Of a stretch of DNA of 64,000 nt, positions 1 to 8,462 are shown in pieces (the first letter of the stretch is position 1; the number at the start of each line of letters is the position of its first letter). A program made the translations under genes and the position numbers. A model generated the notes under the pieces. That model did not search any database. It had not been told where the DNA came from and worked only from the letters and a program-made list of their open reading frames with translations. Origin of the DNA: CAZJQD01 sp964548165 [NCBI: uncultured bacterium] (GTDB lineage: Bacteria > UBA8481); NCBI GenBank assembly GCA_964548165.1, contig CAZJQD010000007.1, positions 5,661 through 69,660 of the forward strand, written 5' to 3'.

Positions 1-47
1 CGGTCGCCGAGGGAACGGCGGTCGCCGAGGGAACGGCGGTCGCCGAG
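1..47. repeat. 18-bp tandem repeat inside the truncated membrane protein gene
   Basis: Unit CGGTCGCCGAGGGAACGG occurs at 1-18 and 19-36, with a third partial copy from 37. It is in frame and encodes a six-residue Ser-Ala-Thr-Ala-Val-Pro repeat in the linker of the minus-strand gene. The array may continue beyond the window. Confidence 0.85.
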
Positions 48-356
48 GAGACCGCGGCCGGCGTGGAGGACGCAGGGACGGCCGCCGCCGAGGTTGGCTC
101 GTCCGACGCTACCAAGTCCGCATCGGTCTGTTCGACAGGATCGGACGGAGACTGCGACCCGGGATCGCCGTCCACGGGGCGGTCTGGACCGTCCGTCAGC
201 GCCGCGCTCCCTGTCGTCATCCTCCCCGCGAAGAACCCACCGACGAAGGCGACGAAGAAGAGGCAGGCGCAGGCGGCGGCGATGAGTCCGATCTTGCGGT
301 TGTCCAGCGACACGATCCGATCGCCTCGCCGTTTATGGGGAGTCCGTACGATCACG
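1..356 (-). CDS. N-terminal part of a membrane-anchored protein, cut by the window edge
   Basis: The minus strand reads from a GTG at 356 (a second in-frame GTG lies at 314) into the window edge with no stop. After a basic N-terminus comes one hydrophobic segment at about residues 22-44 (IGLIAAACACLFFVAFVGGF), then a low-complexity Asp/Ser/Pro/Ala linker that turns into a six-residue repeat (SATAVP). One transmembrane helix followed by a Pro/Ala-rich spacer is the usual architecture of envelope proteins that carry a distal periplasmic domain such as SPOR, but that domain would lie outside the window, so the family is unknown. It starts 29 bp after the coaE stop and is probably the next gene of the tgt-yajC-wecA-coaE run. 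Confidence 0.6.
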
Positions 357-385
357 TCGGCGATGTTATCACAGGAGGAGCGGTT

Positions 386-979
386 CTACGGGAGTAGTTT
401 TTCGGCCAGGGCGCGAGCCTGAACGGCTAATTCCGCGAGCGTTGCGTCGTTGGCAATCACGTGATCGGCGGCGGCCGCTTTCCGGGCCTCGGGCCACTGC
501 CGGCGCTCGCGCTCCTCCGCATCCGCGAATCGCGATGCCCGCCGCAGGCGCTCGGCGCGAGGCGCCGTGACCACGATGGTTTCATCGCAGAGGCGATCCA
601 TGCCGCTCTCGAAGAGGAGCGGCACATCGAGGAGGAAGACGCCCTCGCCCGTGATCGCGCGATCGGTCGCCGCCAGGACCCTGGGATGGAGGATGGCGTT
701 CAAATCGGCCGCGGACGCGTCGTCGGCGAAACCGCGCGCCGCGAGGAGGGCTCGATCCAACGTGCCGTCGGCTCGCAGGACGTCCGCGCCAAAACGCGCG
801 GCCAGCTCGCCGCGAACCTCCGGCGCCTCGGGCGCGTCCTCCACCAAGCGCCGAGCGACCTGGTCCGCGTCGAGGATCGTGGCGGAGACTCCGCGGGCGC
901 GAAACGCTTCCTCCAGGAACCTGGCAAACGAGCTCTTCCCGCCACCGATGGCGCCCGTGACCCCGACGACCAATCGCAT
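386..979 (-). CDS. coaE: Dephospho-CoA kinase
   Basis: CoaE phosphorylates the 3'-hydroxyl of dephospho-CoA, the last step of coenzyme A synthesis in the cytosol. The 197-aa product has the P-loop GAIGGGKS at about residues 9-16, the DADQVARRL segment that follows in this family, LHPRV, and the VPLLFESGMD motif with its substrate-binding acidic residue. Length is normal for the family. The ATG at 979 overlaps the stop of the upstream wecA-type gene by one base (ATGA), which fixes the start; the frame remains open upstream but overlaps that gene. Translational coupling with the transferase is likely. Identification is secure from the motifs. Confidence 0.95.
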   Translation of the reverse strand: MRLVVGVTGAIGGGKSSFARFLEEAFRARGVSATILDADQVARRLVEDAPEAPEVRGELAARFGADVLRADGTLDRALLAARGFADDASAADLNAILHPRVLAATDRAITGEGVFLLDVPLLFESGMDRLCDETIVVTAPRAERLRRASRFADAEERERRQWPEARKAAAADHVIANDATLAELAVQARALAEKLLP

Positions 980-1941
980 CAGTCGACGTCCACGGCACTG
1001 ACGCGCCAGGCCAGGGCCAGGGCGGCCAGTCCGGTCACCGCGTAGAGCGCAATCGCCGGCCCCAGCGATACCAGGGTCGCGGCCGTAGCCACGGTCGACA
1101 GGACGGCGGTCGTGATGACGCAAGCGCGTACCGTGCCCGCGACGTCGAAGCCGAGCCGGCGCAACCGGAGAGCCAGGTGATCGTTGGACGCGGCAAACGG
1201 GGACTTCCCCTTTCTCATGCGGAGGACCGTGATGAGAGCCGTGTCGAAGATGGGAACCCCGAGGATCAGCACGGGCGCGAGGAGGGCCACGCTGTTGAAC
1301 GTGGTGTAGGACCCGCGAATGGCCAGCGCGGCCAGCAGGAACCCGATGAACTGGGCCCCGGCGTCCCCCATGAAGATCCGGGCGGGACGGAAGTTGTACC
1401 GGAGAAAGCCGCAGATCGCGCCGCACAACGCCAGGGCCGGCACGGCGAGCTCCGGTTCGCCGAACAGGAGGCCGATCAGGCCGAACGTCAGCGCGGCGAC
1501 ACCGGTTACCGATCCGGCCAGGCCATCCATGATGTCGATCATGTTGACCGCGTTCGCCACGCCGACGACCCACAGGATCGTGAGCGCGATGTTGAGGATG
1601 TCCGGCAGGACGAGAATGTGCAGTCGGATGTCCCAGGCGATGAGCACGCCGGCGGCCGTCCCCTGGATGGCAAACTTGGACCAGGCCCCCAGCGGCCGGA
1701 AGTCATCGTAGAGCCCGCCCAGGAAGATGAGCCCGGCCGTGCCCAGTACGACGAGCGTGGCCGGATCCAGGCGGGAATCGAGGGCGATCGGCAGGAGGCT
1801 CGCGAGGGCTGTCGCGAACGCGATGGCGAGGCCGCCGCCGTACGGGGTGGGCTCCTTGTGCGCCTTGATGCCGCCGGGACGATCCATCCAGCCAATGCGG
1901 CGCGCCAGGACGATGACGAGTGGAACGGCGGCCCAGGCCAC
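979..1941 (-). CDS. Polyprenyl-phosphate GlcNAc-1-phosphate transferase family (WecA/TagO/MraY superfamily)
   Basis: An integral membrane enzyme of the family that transfers a sugar-1-phosphate from a UDP-sugar to undecaprenyl phosphate, starting synthesis of a surface polysaccharide. Seen: the HKEPTPYGGG motif near residue 28, the Mg-binding LYDD at 78-80, NMIDIMDGLAG at 133-143, FMGDAG near 190-195 and about ten hydrophobic segments. The N-terminus is short when started at the GTG at 1941. The same frame stays hydrophobic upstream, and a CTG at 1968 would complete the first membrane helix. It lies between yajC and coaE, where secD/secF would be more usual after yajC. The sugar substrate cannot be read from the sequence; a wecA/tagO-type role is more likely than mraY because no murein-synthesis genes are nearby. 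Confidence 0.85.
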   Translation of the reverse strand: MAWAAVPLVIVLARRIGWMDRPGGIKAHKEPTPYGGGLAIAFATALASLLPIALDSRLDPATLVVLGTAGLIFLGGLYDDFRPLGAWSKFAIQGTAAGVLIAWDIRLHILVLPDILNIALTILWVVGVANAVNMIDIMDGLAGSVTGVAALTFGLIGLLFGEPELAVPALALCGAICGFLRYNFRPARIFMGDAGAQFIGFLLAALAIRGSYTTFNSVALLAPVLILGVPIFDTALITVLRMRKGKSPFAASNDHLALRLRRLGFDVAGTVRACVITTAVLSTVATAATLVSLGPAIALYAVTGLAALALAWRVSAVDVD

Positions 1942-1982
1942 GGCCAGCCCGCAGAGAAAAGCAAGCAGTGCGGGAATTCGGT

Positions 1983-2336
1983 CTACTTCTTCGCCTCGCC
2001 GCCGGACGCGCCGGCGACAACGCGCGCGATCGCGGACCGCTCGAAGGCGACGTGCACCTTCTCCGCGAGCCTCACCGTGACGATGTCCTTCTCAACGGAG
2101 ACGACCTGCCCGTGAGCGCCCCCGACGGTGACCACGTTGTCGCCCTTCTTGACGCCCTCGCGCATCTTGTCCTTCTCCTTCATCTCCTTGCGCTGCGGCG
2201 CGATAACGAGAAACCAGAAGATGACGATGATGATGACCATCATCCAGATCCCGGAGAAGGGGCTGGGGGCGGCCGGATCGGCGGCTTGCGCAACGAGTTG
2301 GGATGCGAGTCCCGTGGAAACGAGCAGGGAATTCAT
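1983..2336 (-). CDS. yajC: YajC, Sec translocase accessory subunit
   Basis: YajC is a small inner-membrane protein that associates with SecDF-SecYEG during protein export. The 117-aa product has a short N-terminal segment, one strong transmembrane helix at about residues 30-48 ending in the family-typical PQRKEMKEKDKM, then the conserved GDNVVTVGGAHGQVVSVEKD region. Its ATG at 2336 lies 10 bp after the tgt stop, matching the widespread tgt-yajC order, but the expected secD and secF do not follow: a sugar-phosphate transferase gene comes next. Confidence 0.95.
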   Translation of the reverse strand: MNSLLVSTGLASQLVAQAADPAAPSPFSGIWMMVIIIVIFWFLVIAPQRKEMKEKDKMREGVKKGDNVVTVGGAHGQVVSVEKDIVTVRLAEKVHVAFERSAIARVVAGASGGEAKK

Positions 2337-2346
2337 GACCGGGGCA

Positions 2347-3465
2347 TCATAGGGCCAGCCCCTCCAAAGTCAACGCCGGGTCGAAGCGATCGGCCGCCAG
2401 GTCGGCGCGAATCCGCGCCATCAGGGACAAGAGGTAGGTCAGGTTGTGGAGGCTCGCCAACCGAAGATACAGCGGGTCGCCACAGCGATAGATGTGCCGC
2501 AGGTACGCCCGGCTGTGCCCGGCGCAGGTCAGGCAAGGACAGCCGGGATCGAGCGGACCGTCGTCGGTCGCGAACTCGTTGCGATTGATCCGGATGACCC
2601 CGACCGTCGTCCACAAGGTGCCGTGACGGGCGACGCGCGTCGGCAGGACACAATCGAAGAGATCGACTCCACGCGCCACGGCGCGAACGATCTGCGAGGG
2701 CTTTCCAACCCCCATGAGGTACCGCGGGCGATCGGTCGGAAGTTCCGGTAGCGCGGCGTCGAGCATGGCCATCATCACGTCCTCGGGCTCGCCGACCGAG
2801 AGCCCCCCGATCGCGAAGCCGTCGGCGGGCAGACCCGCGACAAACCGGGATGATGCCGCGCGAGCCGCCGCATCAAAGCCGCCCTGGCAGATTGCAAATC
2901 GGAGAACCCCGTCGGGGCGATCGCAGGCGAACGCGCGCTCTGCCCAGCGATGCGAGAGCTCCGTCGCCGCCTGCGCCTCGCCCGGCTTCGCGTCGGCGGG
3001 CGGACAGACGTCGAGCACCATCTGGATATCGGACCCGAGGAGGTTCTGGACACGCACGGCCACCTCGGGCGTCAGGCGGACCTTGGAACCGTCCAGGTGG
3101 CTCTTGAACGTCACGCCGTCCTCGTCGTAATCCCTGAGGTCGGCCAGCGACATCACCTGGTAGCCACCGCTGTCCGTCAGGATCGGGAGATCCCCGCCGA
3201 TGAACCGGTGCAGACCACCTCTCGCCGCCACTTCCTCCGCGCCGGGTCTCAGGAGAAGGTGGTAGGTATTCGAGAGCATGATCGTGGCGCCGGCCGTCTT
3301 GAGGTCGGTGATATCCAGGGCCTTCACGGTCCCGATCGTCCCGACGGGCATGAACGCCGGAGTCTCGACGACGCCGTGATTGGTCTTCAGGAAACCTCGG
3401 CGGGCCGCGTGCGCACGTGCGGACCTGCCCCCGGCGGGCTCCCCTATCGAGAACGAGGAATGCAG
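2347..3465 (-). CDS. tgt: Queuine tRNA-ribosyltransferase (tRNA-guanine transglycosylase)
   Basis: Tgt exchanges guanine-34 for the queuosine precursor in GUN-anticodon tRNAs. Seen: GVVETPAFMPVGT near the N-terminus, the catalytic ILTDSGGYQVMSL, the RYLMGVGKP segment, FDCVLPTR with the nucleophilic Asp, and the zinc site CPCLTC with a following conserved His (LHNL). Homology begins just after 3465, yet no ATG, GTG or TTG exists in frame between there and the conserved core except by reading deep into the upstream yceI-like gene. A CTG at 3465, 7 bp beyond that gene's stop, gives a normal 372-aa protein and is my preferred start. yajC follows 10 bp later. Confidence 0.93.
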   Translation of the reverse strand: MHSSFSIGEPAGGRSARAHAARRGFLKTNHGVVETPAFMPVGTIGTVKALDITDLKTAGATIMLSNTYHLLLRPGAEEVAARGGLHRFIGGDLPILTDSGGYQVMSLADLRDYDEDGVTFKSHLDGSKVRLTPEVAVRVQNLLGSDIQMVLDVCPPADAKPGEAQAATELSHRWAERAFACDRPDGVLRFAICQGGFDAAARAASSRFVAGLPADGFAIGGLSVGEPEDVMMAMLDAALPELPTDRPRYLMGVGKPSQIVRAVARGVDLFDCVLPTRVARHGTLWTTVGVIRINRNEFATDDGPLDPGCPCLTCAGHSRAYLRHIYRCGDPLYLRLASLHNLTYLLSLMARIRADLAADRFDPALTLEGLAL

Positions 3466-3472
3466 GACGCGA

Positions 3473-4204
3473 TCAGTGCCCCCCGTGCCCGCCGTGAACG
3501 TGCGCGGGGGCGGCAGGGGTCGTAGTCGCGGGAGTCGCGGATCGGGGTGCCGCCGCCGGTGCGGTGACGCCCTCGGGCAGGCGGTCCGGCTGGTTATTCG
3601 TGAAGCCGAAGACATCGACCATGATCGTCACGCGATTCGACATCTTCATCCCGACGATGTTCTCGGGCACGGTGATCCCGTACTGCGAGAGCACGACGGG
3701 GAATGTCGTCTTGAGCTGGATGATGTCGCCCACGTAGCCCATCGACTCGAGCCGCGGGATGGCCGCCAGGCGGCGGGCTGTGCCGCGGACCGATATCGTC
3801 TTCGTCACGCCGTGGATCGTAAGGTTGCCCACGATGGTGTATTCATCCCGCTTGCCGCGGATCGGAGTGATGCGCGTCGAGGCAAACTCGATATTCGGGA
3901 ACCGCTCGGCGTCCATCCACTGCGCGCTCCGCATGTGTTCGTCACGCATGGCAATGCCCGTCTGGATCGAGGCGACCGGGATCGTCAGCTTGACCTGGTG
4001 GCGACCGCGCGCCGCGTCGAACCAGACGAACCCGGCAACCTTGTTGGTGGTTCCGAGGATCGTCTCGACCGTGGCCCGGGACTCCCAGGAGATGTTGGTC
4101 TTGTTGTCGCCGTTCTTGCCGAGGTCGTAGTAGACGGCTCCGACGCTGGACGCCAGCGCGGCGGAAAGAACGAACATCGCGAAAAGCCGGGAGAACCTGG
4201 GCAT
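3473..4204 (-). CDS. YceI-family periplasmic lipocalin-like protein
   Basis: YceI-like proteins form a secreted beta-barrel that binds polyisoprenoid or amphiphilic ligands. The 243-aa product has a signal peptide (LFAMFVLSAALASSVGA) and the family core: SWESRATVETILG early, then MRDEHMRSAQWMDAERFP, FASTRI and GNLTIHGVTK. A Pro/Ala/Thr-rich tail ends in a His/Gly cluster (HVHGGHGGH) that could bind metal; that is inference. The ATG at 4204 is preferred over an in-frame extension because it begins a clean signal peptide and has a TATAAT box about 43 bases upstream. It appears to be the first gene of the run that continues with tgt and yajC. Confidence 0.85.
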   Translation of the reverse strand: MPRFSRLFAMFVLSAALASSVGAVYYDLGKNGDNKTNISWESRATVETILGTTNKVAGFVWFDAARGRHQVKLTIPVASIQTGIAMRDEHMRSAQWMDAERFPNIEFASTRITPIRGKRDEYTIVGNLTIHGVTKTISVRGTARRLAAIPRLESMGYVGDIIQLKTTFPVVLSQYGITVPENIVGMKMSNRVTIMVDVFGFTNNQPDRLPEGVTAPAAAPRSATPATTTPAAPAHVHGGHGGH

Positions 4205-4246
4205 GGGATGCCTCCGAAGGACAGGATGGTGACGCGTGAGTGGGGC

Positions 4247-4252
4247 ATTATA
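4247..4252 (-). promoter_or_regulatory. Possible -10 element for the yceI-tgt-yajC run
   Basis: A perfect TATAAT on the minus strand lies in the 82-bp gap between uvrB and the yceI-like gene, about 43 bases before its ATG. No good -35 hexamer is visible at 16-18 bases, so this rests on the -10 match alone. Confidence 0.45.
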
Positions 4253-4286
4253 CCGCACGCCGCCCGGCCGCGATCGCGAAATTCCG

Positions 4287-6311
4287 TCAGGCGCGCGCGG
4301 GGCGACCTCGCCTGGGTCCGGGCGGACCCGCCTTCCTGGCGCTTCGCTTCTTCTTGCCTCCAAGCTTCTCGATCCGATCCCGGATATAGGCCGCCCGCTC
4401 GAACTCCAGCGCCGCGGCCGCCTCGTTCATCTCCCGCTCCAGGCTCTCGATGAGGAGCCCCTTGGCGTCGGGGGGCAGCATGTTCGCATCCGCGGCCGTC
4501 AGCATCTCCTCTTCGAAGGGATCCAGCGCGAAGACCTCCAGGGCCTCCAGCGGCTTCTGGATCGAGCGCGGCGTGATCCCGTGGGCCTGGTTGTAGTCGA
4601 GCTGGCGCTGGCGACGACGGTCCGTCTCGTCGATGGCCCGCTTCATCGATCCCGTGACCGCGTCCGCATAGAGAATGACGCGACCGGTCCGGTGCCGGGC
4701 CGCGCGCCCCATCATCTGGATGAGGCTCGTCTCCGACCGGAGAAATCCCTCGCGGTCCGCGTCCATGATGGCCACGAGCGCGACCTCGGGAAGGTCCAGG
4801 CCCTCCCGCAGGAGATTGATGCCGATGAGCACGTCGACCTCCCCCGCTCTCAGCATCTTCAACCGCTCGATCCGCTCCAGCGTCTCGATCTCGGCATGGA
4901 GATAGGCCACCTTGTAGCCCTTCTCCTCGACGAACGTCGTCAGCTCCTCCGAGGTCCGCTTCGTCAGGGTCGTCACGAGCACCCGCTCGCCGCGCTCCAC
5001 GGCCCCCGCGATCTCGTTCATCAGGTCGTGCACCTGGTTCGTCGCGGGTCGAACCTCCACCGCCGGGTCGATAAGCCCCGTCGGCCGGATCAATTGCTCG
5101 ACGACGAGCGTCGACTGCGCCCGCTCGACCTTCCCCGGCGTGGCGGAGACGAAGACGAGCTGGGGCGTCCGGGCGTAGAATTCCTCGCCCTTCAAGGGGC
5201 GGTTGTCGAGGGCCGACGGGAGGCGGAAGCCGAAGTCGACGAGCACCTGCTTGCGCGCCCGGTCCCCGTTGAACATGCCCTCCAGCTGTCCCGTCGCAAC
5301 GTGTGACTCGTCGATGAAGATCAGCCCGTCGGAGGGGAAATAGTCCAGAAGCGTGTAAGGAGGCTCGCCGGGCGCCCGGCCCGTGAGGTGCCGCGCGTAG
5401 TTCTCGATCCCCTTGCAGTAGCCGAGCTCCTTCATCATCTCGAGCTCGTAGGTCGTTCTCTGCTTGATGCGCTCCGCCTCGAGGATCTTCCCCTGGGACT
5501 TCAGCTCCTCGTAGCGCGACCCGAGCTCGACCTCGATCGCCGCGATCGCCTTCTGGAGCGCCTCCCAGGTCTGGACGAAATGCTTGGCCGGGTAGATGAC
5601 GACGCTCCTCAGCTCCGTCGTCGTGTCCCCGGTCAGCGGATCGATCGAGCGGATCGTCTCGATCGTGTCGCCATCCCAGGTCACGCGATAGGCATCCTCG
5701 CGGTACGACGCGTGCACGTCGAGCGTGTCGCCGCGGACCCGCATGGTGCCGCGCGCGAGGTCCTCTCCGCGACCGTACTGCATCTCGATGAGCTTGCGGA
5801 GGACGGCATGCCGCGAGATCACCTGGCCGCGCTCCAGGGCAATCGTCATCCGCGCGTACTCGGCCGGCGCGCCAAGGCCGTAGATGCACGAGATCGACGC
5901 GATCACCACGACATCACGGCGGGTCAACAGCGACGTCGTCGCCGAGAGCCTCAGCCGATCGATGCGCTCGTTGATGGCCGAATCCTTGTCGATGTAGGTG
6001 TCCGATTGCGGGATGTAGGCCTCGGGCTGGTAGTAGTCGTAGTAACTGACGAAGAACTCCACCGCGTTCTCCGGGAAGAACGTCCGGAACTCGGCATAGA
6101 GCTGGGCGGCGAGGGTCTTGTTGGGGGACAGGACGAGCGCCGGACGCTGGAGGCGCGCCATGACGTTGGCCATCGTGAAGGTCTTGCCGCTCCCGGTGAC
6201 CCCGAGGAGCGTCGTGCGCTTCGCGCCGGCGGCCAGCGCCGTCGCCAGCTTTTCGATCGCTTGCGCCTGGTCCCCGGCGGGTTGATAATCCGAAGCAATT
6301 TTCAGTTCCAC
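4287..6311 (-). CDS. uvrB: UvrABC excinuclease subunit B
   Basis: UvrB is the damage-verifying helicase-like subunit of nucleotide excision repair, receiving DNA from UvrA and recruiting UvrC. The 674-aa protein has Walker A GVTGSGKT at 37-44, the beta-hairpin region YYDYYQPEAYIP that inserts between strands, the FIDESHV helicase motif, helicase C motifs including INLLREGLDLPEVALVAIMDADREG split over motifs V/VI, and a C-terminal UVR motif (LEFERAAYIRDRIEKL) for UvrC contact. A short Arg/Lys-rich tail follows. The start is a GTG at 6311. A TATAAT lies 19 bases upstream, and the divergent lipoprotein gene begins only 29 bp away. Confidence 0.97.
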   Translation of the reverse strand: MELKIASDYQPAGDQAQAIEKLATALAAGAKRTTLLGVTGSGKTFTMANVMARLQRPALVLSPNKTLAAQLYAEFRTFFPENAVEFFVSYYDYYQPEAYIPQSDTYIDKDSAINERIDRLRLSATTSLLTRRDVVVIASISCIYGLGAPAEYARMTIALERGQVISRHAVLRKLIEMQYGRGEDLARGTMRVRGDTLDVHASYREDAYRVTWDGDTIETIRSIDPLTGDTTTELRSVVIYPAKHFVQTWEALQKAIAAIEVELGSRYEELKSQGKILEAERIKQRTTYELEMMKELGYCKGIENYARHLTGRAPGEPPYTLLDYFPSDGLIFIDESHVATGQLEGMFNGDRARKQVLVDFGFRLPSALDNRPLKGEEFYARTPQLVFVSATPGKVERAQSTLVVEQLIRPTGLIDPAVEVRPATNQVHDLMNEIAGAVERGERVLVTTLTKRTSEELTTFVEEKGYKVAYLHAEIETLERIERLKMLRAGEVDVLIGINLLREGLDLPEVALVAIMDADREGFLRSETSLIQMMGRAARHRTGRVILYADAVTGSMKRAIDETDRRRQRQLDYNQAHGITPRSIQKPLEALEVFALDPFEEEMLTAADANMLPPDAKGLLIESLEREMNEAAAALEFERAAYIRDRIEKLGGKKKRSARKAGPPGPRRGRPARA

Positions 6312-6329
6312 GACGCCCTCACGAGCGCG

Positions 6330-6335
6330 ATTATA
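6330..6335 (-). promoter_or_regulatory. Probable -10 element for uvrB
   Basis: TATAAT on the minus strand in the 29-bp gap between the divergent starts of uvrB and the 224-aa lipoprotein gene. The ten bases GCTATAATCG recur exactly upstream of htpG (52971-52980). Any -35 would lie inside the lipoprotein coding region. No TTGACA-like hexamer is obvious. Confidence 0.45.
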
Positions 6336-6340
6336 GCGAC

Positions 6341-7015
6341 ATGTCTCCCCCGCGACACGCTTGGCGGAAACCCTCCCGGATCGATGCCCGCGTTCTTCTC
6401 GCGTGGCTCCTCTGCCTGGCGGCCGCCCTCGCCTGCGGAAAGGGCCGGCCGGACCCTGCGGCTAGTAGCGAACCGCCCCGTGTCGCAACCTCGCCCGAGC
6501 AGGGAGCGGCGACGGGCAAAGAACCGTGGACGGTGGAGCGTGGAGGCTGGAGCTTCACCATCACGCCTCTCGCCACCTACACCGTCCGCGGGCGCGTGCT
6601 CTCGACGGCCGGCTACTGGTCGGGATGGCAGACCGAGCTCTCGCCGCTCGATCTCGCCATCGGGTGGGGCGATCTCATCACGTCGGGCGCCTGGGAGAAG
6701 GTCGACTGGTCCCAGTCAAACCGCTGGTACTGGTACCGCTGGGGCTCCGACTTCGGCCACGACGCGCCCTACATCTATACGCAATCCGCAAACACCCACA
6801 TCCTGCCTGCCAACGACGCCGTCGAGGACGGCGCTGAGACCCTCTCGGAAGGCGACGACGCGGAACTCTCCGGCTACCTCGTGCGCGTCGACGGCAAGCG
6901 CGGCGGCAGGACGGTCTGGTGGGAATCCTCTCTCTCCCGCGACGACACCGGCGACGGCTCGTGTGAGGTCCTCTGGCTTACAAGGGTGCGAGCGAACGGG
7001 CAGGTCTGGGAGTAG
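6341..7015 (+). CDS. Predicted lipoprotein of unknown function
   Basis: The 224-aa product begins with a signal peptide and lipobox (LAAALAC, Cys32), so it should be lipid-anchored. After a short Pro/Ser linker it has a compact conserved-looking domain rich in Trp and Tyr (YTVRGRVLSTAGYWSGW, SPLDLAIGWGDL, WYWYRWGS). I recognise this pattern from widespread uncharacterised bacterial proteins but know no function. A later stretch contains acidic and Gly residues and SGYLVRVDGKRGG. It stands alone on the plus strand, with its ATG six bases beyond a TATAGC sequence, so its mRNA may have almost no leader. It converges with the AIM24 cluster 86 bp downstream, where no gene was seen. Confidence 0.75.
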   Translation: MSPPRHAWRKPSRIDARVLLAWLLCLAAALACGKGRPDPAASSEPPRVATSPEQGAATGKEPWTVERGGWSFTITPLATYTVRGRVLSTAGYWSGWQTELSPLDLAIGWGDLITSGAWEKVDWSQSNRWYWYRWGSDFGHDAPYIYTQSANTHILPANDAVEDGAETLSEGDDAELSGYLVRVDGKRGGRTVWWESSLSRDDTGDGSCEVLWLTRVRANGQVWE

Positions 7016-7101
7016 CGGATACCGGAGGCGGTTTCACCGGGGAGACCGAAAGGCCCTTACCAGGCGGTTCCAGGCCGGAGGTCGACCTGGCGATACCGGC
7101 T

Positions 7102-7776
7102 CTAGTTGTTGCTCTTGGGCTTCACGCGGCGGAAGGGGTGGATCCAGTGAGCGAAGGGCTGGACGGCCCGGGTCTGGATCCAGACCTTGCCGCGACCGCT
7201 GAACCGGCAGACCAGGAATTCTCCCGAGAGGATGGTCTGGCGCCAGTTGCCGAGCTTCTGGACGTTGTACGAGAGCGCGGATTCGAAGGCCACGATGTGG
7301 CCCGTGTCGACGATGTAATCGCCGTTCACTTCGACTTCCTCGATCGCGCCGTAGCTGGAGAGGAAGAGGTCGCCCTGCCCCAGGGCCTGCAGGAGGAAGA
7401 AACCCTCGCCGGAGAAGAAGCCCTTCAGGCCCGCCCACTTCGTGTCGAGCTTGATGCCGGGAGTAGCCGCGATGAAGCTCCCCTTCTGGACGATCAGCTC
7501 GCCGTTCAGGGGCACGTGGATGACGTCGCCGGGGCAGCCGGGAGCGAGCGCCAGGCGTCCCGCCTCCTTCGCCGTAAACGTATTCACGAAGAAGCTCTCC
7601 CCGCCAAGGAGGGCCCGTTTGGCCGACTCCAGGATGCCCCCGCGCGCCGCGGTCTCGATTGCGATGCCCGCCGTCCTCGAGACCATGGCCCCGGACTCCG
7701 CGACGATGCTCTCTCCCGCGTCCATGCCGAGATGGATCATCGCGTAATCCGGCCGTCCGCTGATCCCGATCTTCAT
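7102..7776 (-). CDS. AIM24/TIGR00266-family protein (third of three tandem copies)
   Basis: A 224-aa protein of the AIM24 family, made of repeated beta strands forming a tryptophan-RNA-attenuator-like fold. The family is widespread, and its bacterial function is not established. Seen: SIVAESGAMVSRTAG near the N-terminus, GGESFFVNTFTA, the FFSGEGFFLLQALGQGDLFL block, IVDTGHIVAFESALSYNVQK and FSGRGKVWIQTR, all family landmarks. The ATG at 7776 overlaps the stop of the preceding paralogue (ATGA). No signal peptide or membrane segment is seen, so it should be cytosolic or surface-associated. The three paralogues have diverged, which argues against a recent duplication. Confidence 0.88.
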   Translation of the reverse strand: MKIGISGRPDYAMIHLGMDAGESIVAESGAMVSRTAGIAIETAARGGILESAKRALLGGESFFVNTFTAKEAGRLALAPGCPGDVIHVPLNGELIVQKGSFIAATPGIKLDTKWAGLKGFFSGEGFFLLQALGQGDLFLSSYGAIEEVEVNGDYIVDTGHIVAFESALSYNVQKLGNWRQTILSGEFLVCRFSGRGKVWIQTRAVQPFAHWIHPFRRVKPKSNN

Positions 7777-8462
7777 CAGTTGTCCCGCATGGGCAACATC
7801 TGCCCCACGAGCTTCCCGAACGACTCCAGGTTGCGACTCTGCGTGTAGACGCGGCCGCGGCCGCTGAACCGGGCCACGAGCCCCTCGCTGGAGGCAAAGG
7901 CCCCCAGCCACGAACCGCCGAACTTCGTCACCGAGTATTGCAGCGACGGCTCGAAGGCAACGATGTGCCCGCTGTCGACGATGAACTCGCCGTCGATGTC
8001 ATGGGCCTGGATGGCGCCGAAGCTGTTGAAGAGAACGCTTCCCGTGCCGCGCGCATGGAGCATGAAGAGCGACTCACCGGCGAAGAAGGCGCGCGCGCCC
8101 TGCCACTCGCCGTCCAGCGTGATCTCGTCGTCACACCCCAGGAAGGATCCGGACTGGATGATGAGACCGCCGTTGAGCTGATGCTCGGTGATGTCGCCGA
8201 CCTGGGTGGGCGCCACGAGGATGTGGCCGGGCGACGACGTCGAGACCTTGTTCAGGTAGAAGAACTCGCCCGAGAGCATGCCCTTGATGGCGCCGAAGAT
8301 GCCGCCGCTCTTCGCGCGCTTCACCTTCACAGGGTCCAGGGTGAACGTCCCGGACTGCGATACCATGGACCCCGCCTCGATGAGGAACGCGTCGCCGGGT
8401 TGCAACGTGATGCGCGCGGCCGCGTACGCCGGACGGTGCAGGATCTCGATCTGACGCGTCAT
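7776..8462 (-). CDS. AIM24/TIGR00266-family protein (second of three tandem copies)
   Basis: The 228-aa middle paralogue carries FLIEAGSMVSQSGTF near its start, MLSGEFFYLNKVS, AFFAGESLFMLHARGTGSVL, FIVDSGHIVAFEPSLQYSV and FSGRGRVYTQSRN. The ATG at 8462 lies in the last, imperfect copy of a 21-bp repeat whose other copies each contain ATGA, so initiation could be shared or shifted among them; the upstream ATGs (8482, 8503) are in another frame and would stop at TGA 8459-8461. The gene ends with ATGA overlapping the next paralogue. Function is unknown; co-expression of all three suggests a joint complex, which is inference. Confidence 0.88.
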   Translation of the reverse strand: MTRQIEILHRPAYAAARITLQPGDAFLIEAGSMVSQSGTFTLDPVKVKRAKSGGIFGAIKGMLSGEFFYLNKVSTSSPGHILVAPTQVGDITEHQLNGGLIIQSGSFLGCDDEITLDGEWQGARAFFAGESLFMLHARGTGSVLFNSFGAIQAHDIDGEFIVDSGHIVAFEPSLQYSVTKFGGSWLGAFASSEGLVARFSGRGRVYTQSRNLESFGKLVGQMLPMRDN

